Of a DNA stretch of 64,000 nucleotides, positions 48,791-57,798 are shown piece after piece. The notes beneath the pieces are model-generated. The model ran no database searches, was not told where the DNA came from, and was given only the letters and a program-made list of their open reading frames with translations. A program made the position numbers and the translations under genes. Positions within the stretch are counted from its first letter, which is position 1; the number at the start of each line of letters is the position of its first letter. Origin of the DNA: Natronosalvus sp042663485 (GTDB taxonomy: Archaea > Halobacteriota > Halobacteria > Halobacteriales > Natrialbaceae). The stretch is taken from the NCBI GenBank assembly GCA_042663485.1, contig JBHTAF010000002.1; one strand, given 5' to 3'.

Positions 48791-51466
48791 ATGTTAGGCC
48801 CGGTCCGAAAAGTCATTCCCAAATTCATCAGACAGCGATACGCACTCAAGTTCGCTATCGTGCTTCTCGTCATCGGTCTGTCTGTGGGGGCAATGGGGTA
48901 TCTGGGGACGAATCAAATCGCGAATGAAGTACAGTCGCAGGTGCAAGACGATTCCGCAGAGCTGGCACAGCAGGAAGCCCGGAACGTCGACAAGTGGAAC
49001 CAGTTGAACGTCCAGGCACACAAATCAGCTGAAGATACGCTGACGACGGGTGAAACAGGAGAGTTGCTCGGTGCACGTAACTCGATGTCCGCCCACAGCG
49101 TCCATTACGTCGACCTCAACAACAACGTCACGCACAGCACAGTGGGGGACCTCAGCGGGAAGGCTCCCGCAGAAATCGTTCGAAACCACAGTCCCGAGAA
49201 CGGCGAGATTACCTGGGCAGCGGAGTTCGCCAGGATCGAGCCCCACTACGAGAGCAACGACGACCCCCTGAAATCAGGAGGCGAGTTCTACGGCTACCGG
49301 GTTTCGAGCCTCGATACCAACGTTGCAATCGTGCCACACTACGCGTCCGATGGGACGCGCGTGTTGAGTTACGTCACGAGCGTCGATGGGAAAAACGAGT
49401 TCATGGTCACCACCCTCGAGATCGGTGCGTACACTGACGAGATGATTCACAACGAAGACGAGGGTCGAATCTCGTTCATCGTCATGGAGACCGGCGGCGG
49501 CGACGCCAAGGTCGTCATGGACCCGAGCGAAAACGCCTACCTCGAGGAGTACTCGACCGAAGACTTCAACCTCAGCGCAGTCGGCCTCGAGGGCGAGCAC
49601 TTCTCGGTCGACGAGCCGAACGACGCGCTGGCGTCAGCCGTTGGCAGCGATTACGGAAACGAACCGTACATCGGCGCGGCGGCTCGCGTTACCGAGGGCA
49701 GTCCGTTCCTCGTCGTCGTCCACACGCCCGAATCCGAGGCGTTCGGCTTCGTGCAGGACGTTCAGCAGTACGGCATCTACGCCTCCATCGGTGGCATCCT
49801 GTTCGTGATGCTCATCGGCGGCGTCATGGGGCGCAACACCTCGCGCTCGATCGACCGACTCACGACGAAAGCCGAGCGGATGGAAGAAGGCGACCTCGAC
49901 GTCGAGTTCGAGACCCAGCGCGTCGACAGTATCGGTCGGCTCTACGCCGGGTTCGCCACCATGCGCGACTCGCTGAAGAACCAGATCCAGAACGCCCAGG
50001 ACGCCCGTGAAGAGGCCGAACAGGCCCGCGCGGAGACCGAGGCGATCAACCGCCACCTCGAGGCGAAAGCCGACGAGTACCGCGCCGTCATGCAAGAGAC
50101 CGCCGAGGGCGACCTCACCGCCCGGATGGACGCCGAAACCGAGAACGAGGCGATGGAAGACATCGCCCTCGAGTTCAACGCGATGGTCGCCGAACTCGAG
50201 GAGACCACCGCCGGCGTCAAGGCCTTCGCGACCGACGTCGCAACGGCGAGCGAACAGGTCACCGCCTCGAGCGAGGAGGTTCGTTCGGCTTCCGAGCAGG
50301 TCACCGAATCCGTCCAGGAGATTTCCGACGGCGCCGAGCGCCAGAACCAGAGCCTCCAGTCGGTCAACCACGAGATGAACGGCCTCTCGACCACGATCGA
50401 GCAGATCGCAGCCTCCTCGAACCAGGTGGCCGACATCGCCGAGCGAACGGCCCAGACGGGCAAGCGTGGGCGCGACGCCGCCGAGGACGCCATCGAGGGC
50501 ATGGCCGAGATCGAATCCGAGTCTCAGTCCGCAGTCGAGGAGATCGAACGACTCGAGGCGGAGATGGAACAGATCGACGAACTCATCGAGTTCATCACCG
50601 AGGTCGCCGAACAGACCAACATGCTGGCGCTGAACGCCAACATCGAGGCCGCTCGCTCGGGCGACTCCGGTGAAGGGTTCTCTGTGGTCGCCGGCGAGGT
50701 CAAGGAACTGGCCGAGGAGACGAAGACGGCGGCCGAAGACATCGAGGAGCGACTCGAGGCGATCCAGAACCAGACCGAGCAGACGGCGACCGAGGTGCAG
50801 TTGACCAGCGACCGGGTGGCCGAACACACCGACTCGGTGCAGCGGGCGGCCAACGCGTTGGACGAGATCGCCGACTACGCCGGCGAGACCAACGTGGGCG
50901 TCCAGGAGATTTCGGCGGCGAGCGAGGAGCAGGCGGCGTCGACCCAGGAGGTCGTCTCGATGGTCGACGAGGCCGCGACGATCTCCGAGGAGACCACCGC
51001 CGAGAGCGAGAACGTCGCCGCTGCGGCCGAAGAGCAGACTACGGCCCTGACCGAGGTCTCCCGCAGCGCGAGCGACCTCGCGAACCAGGCGGCACAGCTC
51101 TCGGAGGCGCTCGACCGATTCGACACCAACGCCCAGCCGGCGCTCGAATCTGGGGACATTGACGACCTCGAGAGCGACGCGATCGCGTTCGACGACGCGA
51201 CCCCGTCGGTGACGGATGCGCCAGCTACCGACCAGTCTGAGCAACAGACCGAAGAATCGAACCCCGTCGAGATCGGGGCCGGAAGCGGAGCGGGCGGTGA
51301 TGGAGCGGGCGACGGCGGCGAGACCGACGACGTCGATTCCGTCGACTCGGCGGGCGTAAACGAGTCGACGCTGGCACTCGAGTCGGAAGTCGAAGCCGAC
51401 GACGGCGACGGCGACGACGAATCCGACGACAGCGACGACATGTTCACGTTCGGTAACAGCTCCTGA
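48791..51466 (+). CDS. Halobacterial transducer (methyl-accepting chemotaxis protein) 1
   Basis: An 891-aa receptor. Membrane helix 1 is at about 22-42 (LKFAIVLLVIGLSVGAMGYL), an outer sensor domain follows (about 45-320, dCache-like), helix 2 is near 325-345 (IYASIGGILFVMLIGGVM), then HAMP domains (NTSRSIDRLTTKAERMEEGD), and a long coiled-coil signalling region with the hairpin tip EVAEQTNMLALNANIEAARS. It closes with an acidic tail (about 780-891). I chose ATG 48791 because it is 28 bp after a TATA box and aligns with the paralogue's start; an ATG at 48770 is the alternative. Residues in the signalling part carry Glu/Gln pairs suited to CheR/CheB methylation. Confidence 0.92.
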   Translation: MLGPVRKVIPKFIRQRYALKFAIVLLVIGLSVGAMGYLGTNQIANEVQSQVQDDSAELAQQEARNVDKWNQLNVQAHKSAEDTLTTGETGELLGARNSMSAHSVHYVDLNNNVTHSTVGDLSGKAPAEIVRNHSPENGEITWAAEFARIEPHYESNDDPLKSGGEFYGYRVSSLDTNVAIVPHYASDGTRVLSYVTSVDGKNEFMVTTLEIGAYTDEMIHNEDEGRISFIVMETGGGDAKVVMDPSENAYLEEYSTEDFNLSAVGLEGEHFSVDEPNDALASAVGSDYGNEPYIGAAARVTEGSPFLVVVHTPESEAFGFVQDVQQYGIYASIGGILFVMLIGGVMGRNTSRSIDRLTTKAERMEEGDLDVEFETQRVDSIGRLYAGFATMRDSLKNQIQNAQDAREEAEQARAETEAINRHLEAKADEYRAVMQETAEGDLTARMDAETENEAMEDIALEFNAMVAELEETTAGVKAFATDVATASEQVTASSEEVRSASEQVTESVQEISDGAERQNQSLQSVNHEMNGLSTTIEQIAASSNQVADIAERTAQTGKRGRDAAEDAIEGMAEIESESQSAVEEIERLEAEMEQIDELIEFITEVAEQTNMLALNANIEAARSGDSGEGFSVVAGEVKELAEETKTAAEDIEERLEAIQNQTEQTATEVQLTSDRVAEHTDSVQRAANALDEIADYAGETNVGVQEISAASEEQAASTQEVVSMVDEAATISEETTAESENVAAAAEEQTTALTEVSRSASDLANQAAQLSEALDRFDTNAQPALESGDIDDLESDAIAFDDATPSVTDAPATDQSEQQTEESNPVEIGAGSGAGGDGAGDGGETDDVDSVDSAGVNESTLALESEVEADDGDGDDESDDSDDMFTFGNSS
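49998..50301 (+). repeat. 304-bp stretch identical to 52820-53123
   Basis: Within the HAMP/coiled-coil part of transducer 1, every base matches transducer 2 at offset 2822, while flanking coding sequence differs at many positions. This is direct evidence of recent gene conversion or duplication. Confidence 0.85.
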
Positions 51467-51501
51467 GCGGCTCGATCAGCGAATCCGTACCGAATTCGGC
51501 G

Positions 51502-51507
51502 TTTTTT
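51502..51507 (+). terminator. Oligo-T terminator after transducer 1
   Basis: TTTTTT 36 bp after the stop, preceded by GC-rich sequence. Confidence 0.5.
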
Positions 51508-51660
51508 CTGTTTCGTTCTCCCGTGTTTCGCTCTCTCGAGTAGTAACACCGTTCTCGAGCCTGGCGTTCGTCCGATTCTTTCGACGTCTCGAATTCGTCT
51601 CGTATCTGTGATGAACTTTCACAGCAAACATTTATTACGGATAGCTGATCTATAGGTCGT

Positions 51661-54219
51661 ATGGTGAGTATCGTCCGCAGACTGGTTCCACGAGTGATAC
51701 GACGAAGTTACGCGCTGAAGTTCGCTATCGTGTTGCTCGTTCTGGGGTGTGCCGTCGGGGCAATCGGACTGGTCGCGACCGAGGAAGTACAGACGGAGGT
51801 GCAATCGATCGTGCACGAAGACCACGGGACGCTCGCGGTCCAGCAGGCACAGGGCATCAGAAACTGGAATACGAACAACGAAGAGACCGTCGAGGCGATG
51901 GCCCGCTCGAGTGCGATCGAGAGCGGAGACGCCGAAACCATCCAGGCGTATCTCGACGACGAAATCGCCGGTCGGTACAATTCGGGCGCCGGTCGGACGT
52001 ATCCACACATTCACTACATCGACGCCGATTCCGGCGACATCGTCGCCAGCACGAAGACGGATCAGGATCTGAACCCCGTCTCGGAACTCGAGGGCGAGTG
52101 GTTCGACGACCTCGATTCGATCAGCGGAACGGTGACGACCGGCGCCTACCAGAGTGGGACGTTCGGCGGGAACGAAGAGCGGGTCGCGTACGTGACCGAC
52201 GCCGGCGACCTTCAGGACAGCTACCTGCTGGCGTACACCGTTCCGCTCTCGTTTTACGAACAACAGATGCGAGACGGCGACTCCGGCGTCGTGATGCTCG
52301 TCGACGGCCAGGATCGCGTCATCGCCTCGAGTCCGACCGGAGCAAAATGGGCGAACTACGACGAATCCACCCGGCCACTCGAGACGGCGCGCTCGCTGTC
52401 GGCTGGACAGGGCGAGGGGATGCTCGTCGAGGCCGGCGCCCAGGGCGTCCTGACCAGCCGATCCAGTTACAGCATCGGTTCCGGCGAGGAGTACGTCGTC
52501 GGCGCCGCGCCGGTTCCGGGGACCGACTGGGTCGCCCTCGTCCACACGCCCTCGAACAGCGCGTACGGCTTCGTACAGAACATCCAGCGGTACGGGATCT
52601 ACGCGACCCTCGGCATCGTCCTGCTGGTCGTCCTGGTCGGTGCAACACTCGGGTTCAACACCTCGCGCTCGATCGACCGGCTCACCGGGAAGGCTGAGCG
52701 GATGGAAGAAGGCGACCTCGACGTCGAACTCGAGTCGCCCCGGATCGACAGTATCGGTCGGCTCTACGCCGGGTTCGATAGCATGCGCAACTCGCTGAAG
52801 AACCAGATCCAGAACGCTCAGGACGCCCGTGAAGAGGCCGAACAGGCCCGCGCGGAGACCGAGGCGATCAACCGCCACCTCGAGGCGAAAGCCGACGAGT
52901 ACCGCGCCGTCATGCAAGAGACCGCCGAGGGCGACCTCACCGCCCGGATGGACGCCGAAACCGAGAACGAGGCGATGGAAGACATCGCCCTCGAGTTCAA
53001 CGCGATGGTCGCCGAACTCGAGGAGACCACCGCCGGCGTCAAGGCCTTCGCGACCGACGTCGCAACGGCGAGCGAACAGGTCACCGCCTCGAGCGAGGAG
53101 GTTCGTTCGGCTTCCGAGCAGGTGACCGAGTCGATCCAGGAGATCGCCGACGGCGCCGAGCGCCAGAACCAGAGCCTCCAGTCGGTCAACCACGAGATGA
53201 ACGGCCTCTCGACGACCACTGAGGAAATCGCGGCGTCCTCAAACCAGGTGGCCGACATCGCCGAGCGAACGGCCCAGACGGGCAAGCGTGGGCGCGACGC
53301 CGCCGAGGACGCCATCGAGGGGATGGACGCCATCGAGACCGAATCCGAGGCCGCGGTGGCCGACATCGAGGCGCTCGAGGCGGAGATGGAACAGATCGAC
53401 GAACTCATCGAGTTCATCTCTGAGGTGGCGAAGGAGACGAACATGTTGGCGCTGAATGCCAACATCGAAGCGTCGCGTTCGAACGCGGGGGAAGACGGCT
53501 TCTCGGTCGTTGCCGGCGAGGTCAAGGACCTGGCCGAGGAGACCAAAGACGCCGCCGAGGACATCGAGGAGCGACTCGAGGCGATCCAGGCCCGGACGGC
53601 CGACACCGCGGAGTCGGTGACGAACACGAGCGAGCGCGTCGAGGCGAACCGCGACGCCATCGAGGACGCCGTCGCCGCGCTGGACGAGATTGCCGACCAC
53701 GCCGAGGAGACTAACGTGGGCGTCCAGGAGATCAGCGCAGCGACCGAAGAGCAGGCGGCGTCGACCCAGGAGGTCGTCTCGATGGTCGACGAGGCGGCGA
53801 CCATCTCCGAGGAGACCACCGCCGAGAGCGAGAACGTCGCCGCCGCGGCCGAAGAGCAGACTACGGCCCTGACCGAGGTCTCCCACAGCGCGAGCGACCT
53901 GTCCGATCAGGCCACACGGCTCTCGGAAGCACTCGACCGCTTCGACACCGGCGTCGGACCGGGTCAGGTGGTCGACGCCGAGGCGAAAGTCCTCGTCGCG
54001 GGGGCGGACAACCCGACACCGCTTCCCGAGACCGGATCGGACCCATCGCTCGAGGACGAAACTGCGCCCAAATCGGTCGACCATACGTCCGAATCCCTCG
54101 AAGAGCAGCGAGACGACGACGAAAGCGACGGCGACGAACGGGCGGACGACACTGCGTCGGGCGACGGCCGGCGCGAGGACGACCCGTCGGACGTCTTCAC
54201 CTTCGGCGAGGAGAACTAA
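51661..54219 (+). CDS. Halobacterial transducer (methyl-accepting chemotaxis protein) 2
   Basis: An 852-aa paralogue of transducer 1: helix 1 (LKFAIVLLVLGCAVGAIGLV), outer dCache-like sensor (about 40-310), helix 2 (IYATLGIVLLVVLVGATLGF), HAMP (NTSRSIDRLTGKAERMEEGD), signalling hairpin (EVAKETNMLALNANIEASRS) and acidic tail. Sensor domains of the two differ strongly, so they read different stimuli, while the signalling parts are near identical. A TATA-like CATTTATTA about 29 bp before ATG 51661 gives it its own promoter. Both lie next to the chemotaxis operon, on the opposite strand. Confidence 0.92.
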   Translation: MVSIVRRLVPRVIRRSYALKFAIVLLVLGCAVGAIGLVATEEVQTEVQSIVHEDHGTLAVQQAQGIRNWNTNNEETVEAMARSSAIESGDAETIQAYLDDEIAGRYNSGAGRTYPHIHYIDADSGDIVASTKTDQDLNPVSELEGEWFDDLDSISGTVTTGAYQSGTFGGNEERVAYVTDAGDLQDSYLLAYTVPLSFYEQQMRDGDSGVVMLVDGQDRVIASSPTGAKWANYDESTRPLETARSLSAGQGEGMLVEAGAQGVLTSRSSYSIGSGEEYVVGAAPVPGTDWVALVHTPSNSAYGFVQNIQRYGIYATLGIVLLVVLVGATLGFNTSRSIDRLTGKAERMEEGDLDVELESPRIDSIGRLYAGFDSMRNSLKNQIQNAQDAREEAEQARAETEAINRHLEAKADEYRAVMQETAEGDLTARMDAETENEAMEDIALEFNAMVAELEETTAGVKAFATDVATASEQVTASSEEVRSASEQVTESIQEIADGAERQNQSLQSVNHEMNGLSTTTEEIAASSNQVADIAERTAQTGKRGRDAAEDAIEGMDAIETESEAAVADIEALEAEMEQIDELIEFISEVAKETNMLALNANIEASRSNAGEDGFSVVAGEVKDLAEETKDAAEDIEERLEAIQARTADTAESVTNTSERVEANRDAIEDAVAALDEIADHAEETNVGVQEISAATEEQAASTQEVVSMVDEAATISEETTAESENVAAAAEEQTTALTEVSHSASDLSDQATRLSEALDRFDTGVGPGQVVDAEAKVLVAGADNPTPLPETGSDPSLEDETAPKSVDHTSESLEEQRDDDESDGDERADDTASGDGRREDDPSDVFTFGEEN
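52820..53123 (+). repeat. 304-bp stretch identical to 49998-50301
   Basis: Second copy of the identical region described for transducer 1. Confidence 0.85.
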
Positions 54220-54480
54220 CGGATTCCTCGCGTTCGAGGCCCCACTCGAGTACCGTGTCGAGACGCTCGAACACCGCGGCGGTGCGACTAGGCCTATTAG
54301 TATAATTATTGTAGTGTTCGAAGGCCTCCGGTGAGCACGAACCCCGTGACCGTGTGTCTGGGAGCGATGCCAGAACGAGCTCCAAATCGGTCTCCCTCGT
54401 CATCGATGACGACGAGGCGTTCGTCGAGACGAAGCAGTCGGTCCGAGCGTTACTTCGGTAGCCGCCACGAGGACGGGAGA

Positions 54481-55329
54481 TTAGTTGGTCGACTCGGAGT
54501 TCATCGAAACTCCCACTGAGCCCTCTCGCTGGTAGATCCGAAGTCTGCCATCGGTAATCGCGAACGCGGACTTCAGTGTCGGCGGGATCGTCTCGGCCTT
54601 GCCGATGACGAGGTAACCGTCGGCCCGAAGCGATCGGGCAATGGTCTCGAGCATCGACTGTTTGTACGCGTTGTCGATGTAGATAAACAGGTTCCGGCAG
54701 ATCACGAGGTCGAACCCGGACTTCGCCTCGCCGTTGATGAGGTCGTGTCGCTCGAACGTGATCGGCCGGGCGACGGACTCGCGCACCCGGTAGGTTTCGT
54801 TCGACGGGTCGTGGTCGACGTATTGCTCGTAGGCGTCCAGGAACTCGAGCTGGTCGCCGAGATCGACCGTCCTGGATTCGGTGTACGTCCGTTCGCGCGC
54901 GGTCTCGAGGGCCGGCTCGCTGATGTCGGTCGCGAGGATGTGGATCGACGATTCGTCGATTTCGTCGTCGTCGTGGGCGAGCATCGACAGCGAGTACGGT
55001 TCGCGGCCGTCGGCACACGCGGCACTCCAGATGTGGACGCTCTCGTGGCGCTCGGTCAGCGTTCGGAGCACGTCGCGAATCCCCTCCCAGACGTCGGGGT
55101 TGCGAAAGAAGCCGGTGACGTTGATGCTCAGCGAGTCGAGCAGCGCCCGCTGTTCGTCCGCCTCCGACCGCAGCAATTCGAAGTACTCTTCGTAGCTGTC
55201 ACAGCCGGTTCGGCGCATCCGTGAGGAAACCCGCCGGTCGAGGTAACTCGTGTTGTAGTGGCTCGTGGCGAACGCCAGCTCCGCCTCGACGTACTCGAGG
55301 AGGCGTTCGAACGCCGGGTCGGTGCTCAC
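54481..55329 (-). CDS. cheR: Chemotaxis protein methyltransferase CheR
   Basis: A 282-aa enzyme that methylates transducer glutamates using S-adenosylmethionine. N-terminal helical domain (about 1-80, SHYNTSYLDRRVSSRMRRTG), then the SAM-binding fold: HIWSAACADGREPYSLSMLA (GxxxGxE-like), HILATDISEPALETARERTY, and CRNLFIYID. The start is a GTG at 55329 overlapping the CheD stop. Last gene of the chemotaxis operon; the 260 bp beyond it contain an AT-rich stretch and no supported gene. Confidence 0.93.
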   Translation of the reverse strand: MSTDPAFERLLEYVEAELAFATSHYNTSYLDRRVSSRMRRTGCDSYEEYFELLRSEADEQRALLDSLSINVTGFFRNPDVWEGIRDVLRTLTERHESVHIWSAACADGREPYSLSMLAHDDDEIDESSIHILATDISEPALETARERTYTESRTVDLGDQLEFLDAYEQYVDHDPSNETYRVRESVARPITFERHDLINGEAKSGFDLVICRNLFIYIDNAYKQSMLETIARSLRADGYLVIGKAETIPPTLKSAFAITDGRLRIYQREGSVGVSMNSESTN

Positions 55330-55841
55330 AACTCGCTCACTCCGTGCTCACCGTTGGCCGTCCGAACGATAAGGGTACCGGTGCCGGGAGTGAATTCAAC
55401 CGTCCGACCGTGGTTTCCGCCGACGTCCTCGGCGATCAGCGGGACGCCGAGTTTCTCGAGTTCGGTCTTCGCGGCGTCGACGTTTCGCTGGCCGACGCCG
55501 TCGCCGAAGCTCTCGAACTGGAACATGTCGCTCCCGCCGGCGATCTTGGCCTCGACGGAGGTGTAGCTGGCGCCGCGTTCGACCATCCGCCGTAGGAGGG
55601 CTCGGATGGCCGTGTCGGCGTACTTTCCGGGCTTGACGTCGCTATTGTCGGCGGCGTCGCCGTTCGGGAGCATGACGTGTGCGAGACCACCGATGTCAGA
55701 GTCCGGATCGTACAGCGCGACGGCGAGACACGAACCCAGTCCGTAGGACTTCAGCGTGTCCTCGCCCTCGCTGACGACGAGTTCGGAGATTCCGACCTGC
55801 ACCGGTTCGGGGACCCCCGGTTCGGTTCCGTACGTCTTCAT
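55326..55841 (-). CDS. cheD: Chemoreceptor glutamine deamidase CheD
   Basis: A 171-aa enzyme that deamidates receptor glutamines and interacts with CheC. Motifs: SYGLGSCLAVALYD (active-site Cys about residue 38), GGLAHVMLPNGD (active-site His about 55) and KIAGGSDMF (Thr/Ser position), all in family order. It overlaps both neighbours by 4 bp. Confidence 0.93.
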   Translation of the reverse strand: MKTYGTEPGVPEPVQVGISELVVSEGEDTLKSYGLGSCLAVALYDPDSDIGGLAHVMLPNGDAADNSDVKPGKYADTAIRALLRRMVERGASYTSVEAKIAGGSDMFQFESFGDGVGQRNVDAAKTELEKLGVPLIAEDVGGNHGRTVEFTPGTGTLIVRTANGEHGVSEL

Positions 55842-57070
55842 TCTACGTCTCCGAATTCGGCCGTCGTCGGCGTCTCCTCGATGCGGTCGACGTCGAGGTC
55901 GTTCAGTGCGCGTTCCAGGTCTCGCTCGTCGGGGATGGCGTAGATGTCACAGTCGAACTCGCGCCCGTCGGCCATCACCTGCGTGTCGAAGACGAACGCG
56001 AACTCCTGGTTCTCGCCCAGCTGGATGATGACGGGGTCGACGGCGGCGGTGCCGATGTCGTGAATGAACTCGGGGGGCGAGTGATCGATCGTCGTGTCGA
56101 GCACGTTCGCCCAGCCGTCGAGGAAGCCGCTGGCCATGATGTTCCCGAGTTCCTTGATGGCGCTTCTCTCCATCTCGCCAAATCCATCCTCGTCGCCGGT
56201 CTCCATCGGCACCATCGCGTCGACGATCTCGTGTGCGGATTCCTCGTCGAACAGGAACAGGAGGTACCCACTCGGCGTGCCGTCGAACTCGAAGGCGACC
56301 CCGACGAGGCGCTCGTTCGGGACGGACGCGGGAATAGCCTCGAGCGAGACGAAGTTCAGGCGTCGAATCTCGACGCTCGTCTCGATTCCGGTGAGCGTCG
56401 TCGCCGTCTTCGCCACCTCCTCGGCACCCTGCTCGGCCATCCGGTCGAAGCCGTCGAGCTTGTCGTACTCGATTCCGTCGCTGGTGCGCAGTCGCTCGAG
56501 CAGGCTTGCCATAGAGTCGCGCGCGGGGAACAGGTAGTGGCTGAAGCTGAGTTCGGTGCCGACAGCGTTGATGTGACTCTGGAAGAGCAGGGCCATGTCC
56601 CCCTCGCCAGGAGCCTCGTCGATGTCGCCGAAGAAGGGCTCGGCGGTCGTTCCCTCGATGAACTTCGGCGTCGAGACGTCGATCACGGTCTCTAAGACGT
56701 CGGCCCAGCCGTCGATGAACCCGCTGTTCATCACCTGCCCGACCTCGGTGGCGGCGCTCATGCTCATCTCGTCGAACTCCTCGACGTCGGCCTCGGCGAT
56801 CAGCATCTCGACGATGCGAAGCGCGCTGTTGCGGTCGAAGACGACGACCGAGTGGCCGTCGAGGCCGCCGCTGAGTTCGACGCGGATCCCGACCTTCTCG
56901 GTGCCGTCCTCGAAGTCGTGTCGAATCTCCTCGCCGCGCATGAAGTTGAGCTTCGTGACCCCGACCTGCGTCTCGACGCCGGTCATCTTCGTCAGCCGAC
57001 CGGCCGCCAGCCCGGCGCCTTCGCGGGCCATCCGGTAGAACGTGCCGAGGGCGTTGACGTCGAGTTTCAT
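55838..57070 (-). CDS. cheC: Double CheC-type phosphatase-like protein
   Basis: A 410-aa fusion of two CheC domains. The first (about 1-200) has ATEVGQVMNSGFIDGWADVL, where the E-x-x-N active-site Asn is replaced by Gln; the second (about 205-400) has KELGNIMASGFLDGWANVL with E and N kept. CheC proteins dephosphorylate CheY-P and bind CheD. The Gln suggests that only the C-terminal half is catalytic, the first acting as a regulator or CheD partner. A 4-bp overlap joins it to both neighbours. Confidence 0.9.
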   Translation of the reverse strand: MKLDVNALGTFYRMAREGAGLAAGRLTKMTGVETQVGVTKLNFMRGEEIRHDFEDGTEKVGIRVELSGGLDGHSVVVFDRNSALRIVEMLIAEADVEEFDEMSMSAATEVGQVMNSGFIDGWADVLETVIDVSTPKFIEGTTAEPFFGDIDEAPGEGDMALLFQSHINAVGTELSFSHYLFPARDSMASLLERLRTSDGIEYDKLDGFDRMAEQGAEEVAKTATTLTGIETSVEIRRLNFVSLEAIPASVPNERLVGVAFEFDGTPSGYLLFLFDEESAHEIVDAMVPMETGDEDGFGEMERSAIKELGNIMASGFLDGWANVLDTTIDHSPPEFIHDIGTAAVDPVIIQLGENQEFAFVFDTQVMADGREFDCDIYAIPDERDLERALNDLDVDRIEETPTTAEFGDVE

Positions 57071-57672
57071 GCAGGGTGCACGTCGATGCCGTTGACCATC
57101 TCGACGAACTCCTCGAGCTCCGGGAAGGCGTAGATTTCCGCCTCGATCTGATAGCTCGGCACCGAGAGATCGGAGTCGAAGAAGAGCGCGAGGTCGTCGC
57201 CGCCGAGCCCAGCCGTTCGAACGACGATGTCGCCGGCCGGTGCGTAGACGAGCTGTGGGGCGGCGATGTCGATCGCGCGCCCGAGCACGTCGGCCCAGCC
57301 GTCGATGAACCCGCTGGCCATCATGTTCCCCATCTCTTCGACGGCGCTTCGGGCCATCTTCCCGGAGACGTTCGACATGTCGTCGACGACGTCCCGAAGC
57401 ATGATCGCGGTGATCTTCTTCGCGCTTGCCTCGGGAAAGAGGATGAGGATGTGTCCGTGGGGCGGGTCGAGCAACCGGACCCGGACGCCGACGCGCTTGC
57501 CTGGCTCGAGCTGACTCTGGATGTCGTCGACGTCGATGAAGTTCGTCTTCGTGACCTCCATCTGGGCGTCTTCGCCGGTCAGTTTGCTCATGTTGTCGGC
57601 GACGCCGTTCGTTCCGACCTTCGCCATTTCGTTGATAAAGCTCAGCTTCCGAATGTCGACCATCATCGTCAT
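57067..57672 (-). CDS. cheC: CheC-type CheY phosphatase
   Basis: A 201-aa single CheC domain: the active-site helix VEEMGNMMASGFIDGWADVL with E-x-x-N, and an N-terminal helix pair (SFINEMAKVGTNGVADNMSK). It likely dephosphorylates CheY-P together with the double CheC protein. The start is at ATG 57672, just after the 40-aa ORF. Confidence 0.92.
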   Translation of the reverse strand: MTMMVDIRKLSFINEMAKVGTNGVADNMSKLTGEDAQMEVTKTNFIDVDDIQSQLEPGKRVGVRVRLLDPPHGHILILFPEASAKKITAIMLRDVVDDMSNVSGKMARSAVEEMGNMMASGFIDGWADVLGRAIDIAAPQLVYAPAGDIVVRTAGLGGDDLALFFDSDLSVPSYQIEAEIYAFPELEEFVEMVNGIDVHPA

Positions 57673-57675
57673 AGA

Positions 57676-57798
57676 TTAGGTACCTCTGTGTGCGTTGTCG
57701 AGTTCGTTCGTCGTGTCCGTAGCCGGTGTCTCTTTCGAGTAGGGGATCGCGTTCGACCGTCCGTCACTCTCGGTGTAGGTGTGCATGCTCGTGCTCAT
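57676..57798 (-). CDS. 40-aa ORF coupled to cheA
   Basis: A frame from ATG 57798 that overlaps the CheA stop (ATGA) and ends 3 bp before cheC. It encodes a polar, disordered peptide beginning MSTSMHTYTESDGRSNAIPY. The overlap and position within a tight operon suggest translation, but there is no hydrophobic or folded segment, so it could be a short linear-motif peptide or a coupling device. Confidence 0.5.
   Translation of the reverse strand: MSTSMHTYTESDGRSNAIPYSKETPATDTTNELDNAHRGT

Noticed and set aside
49634..51244. 536-aa minus-strand open frame, and a similar one at 51619-53193
   Set aside because: Antisense of the two transducers, mirroring each other only because the transducers are similar.
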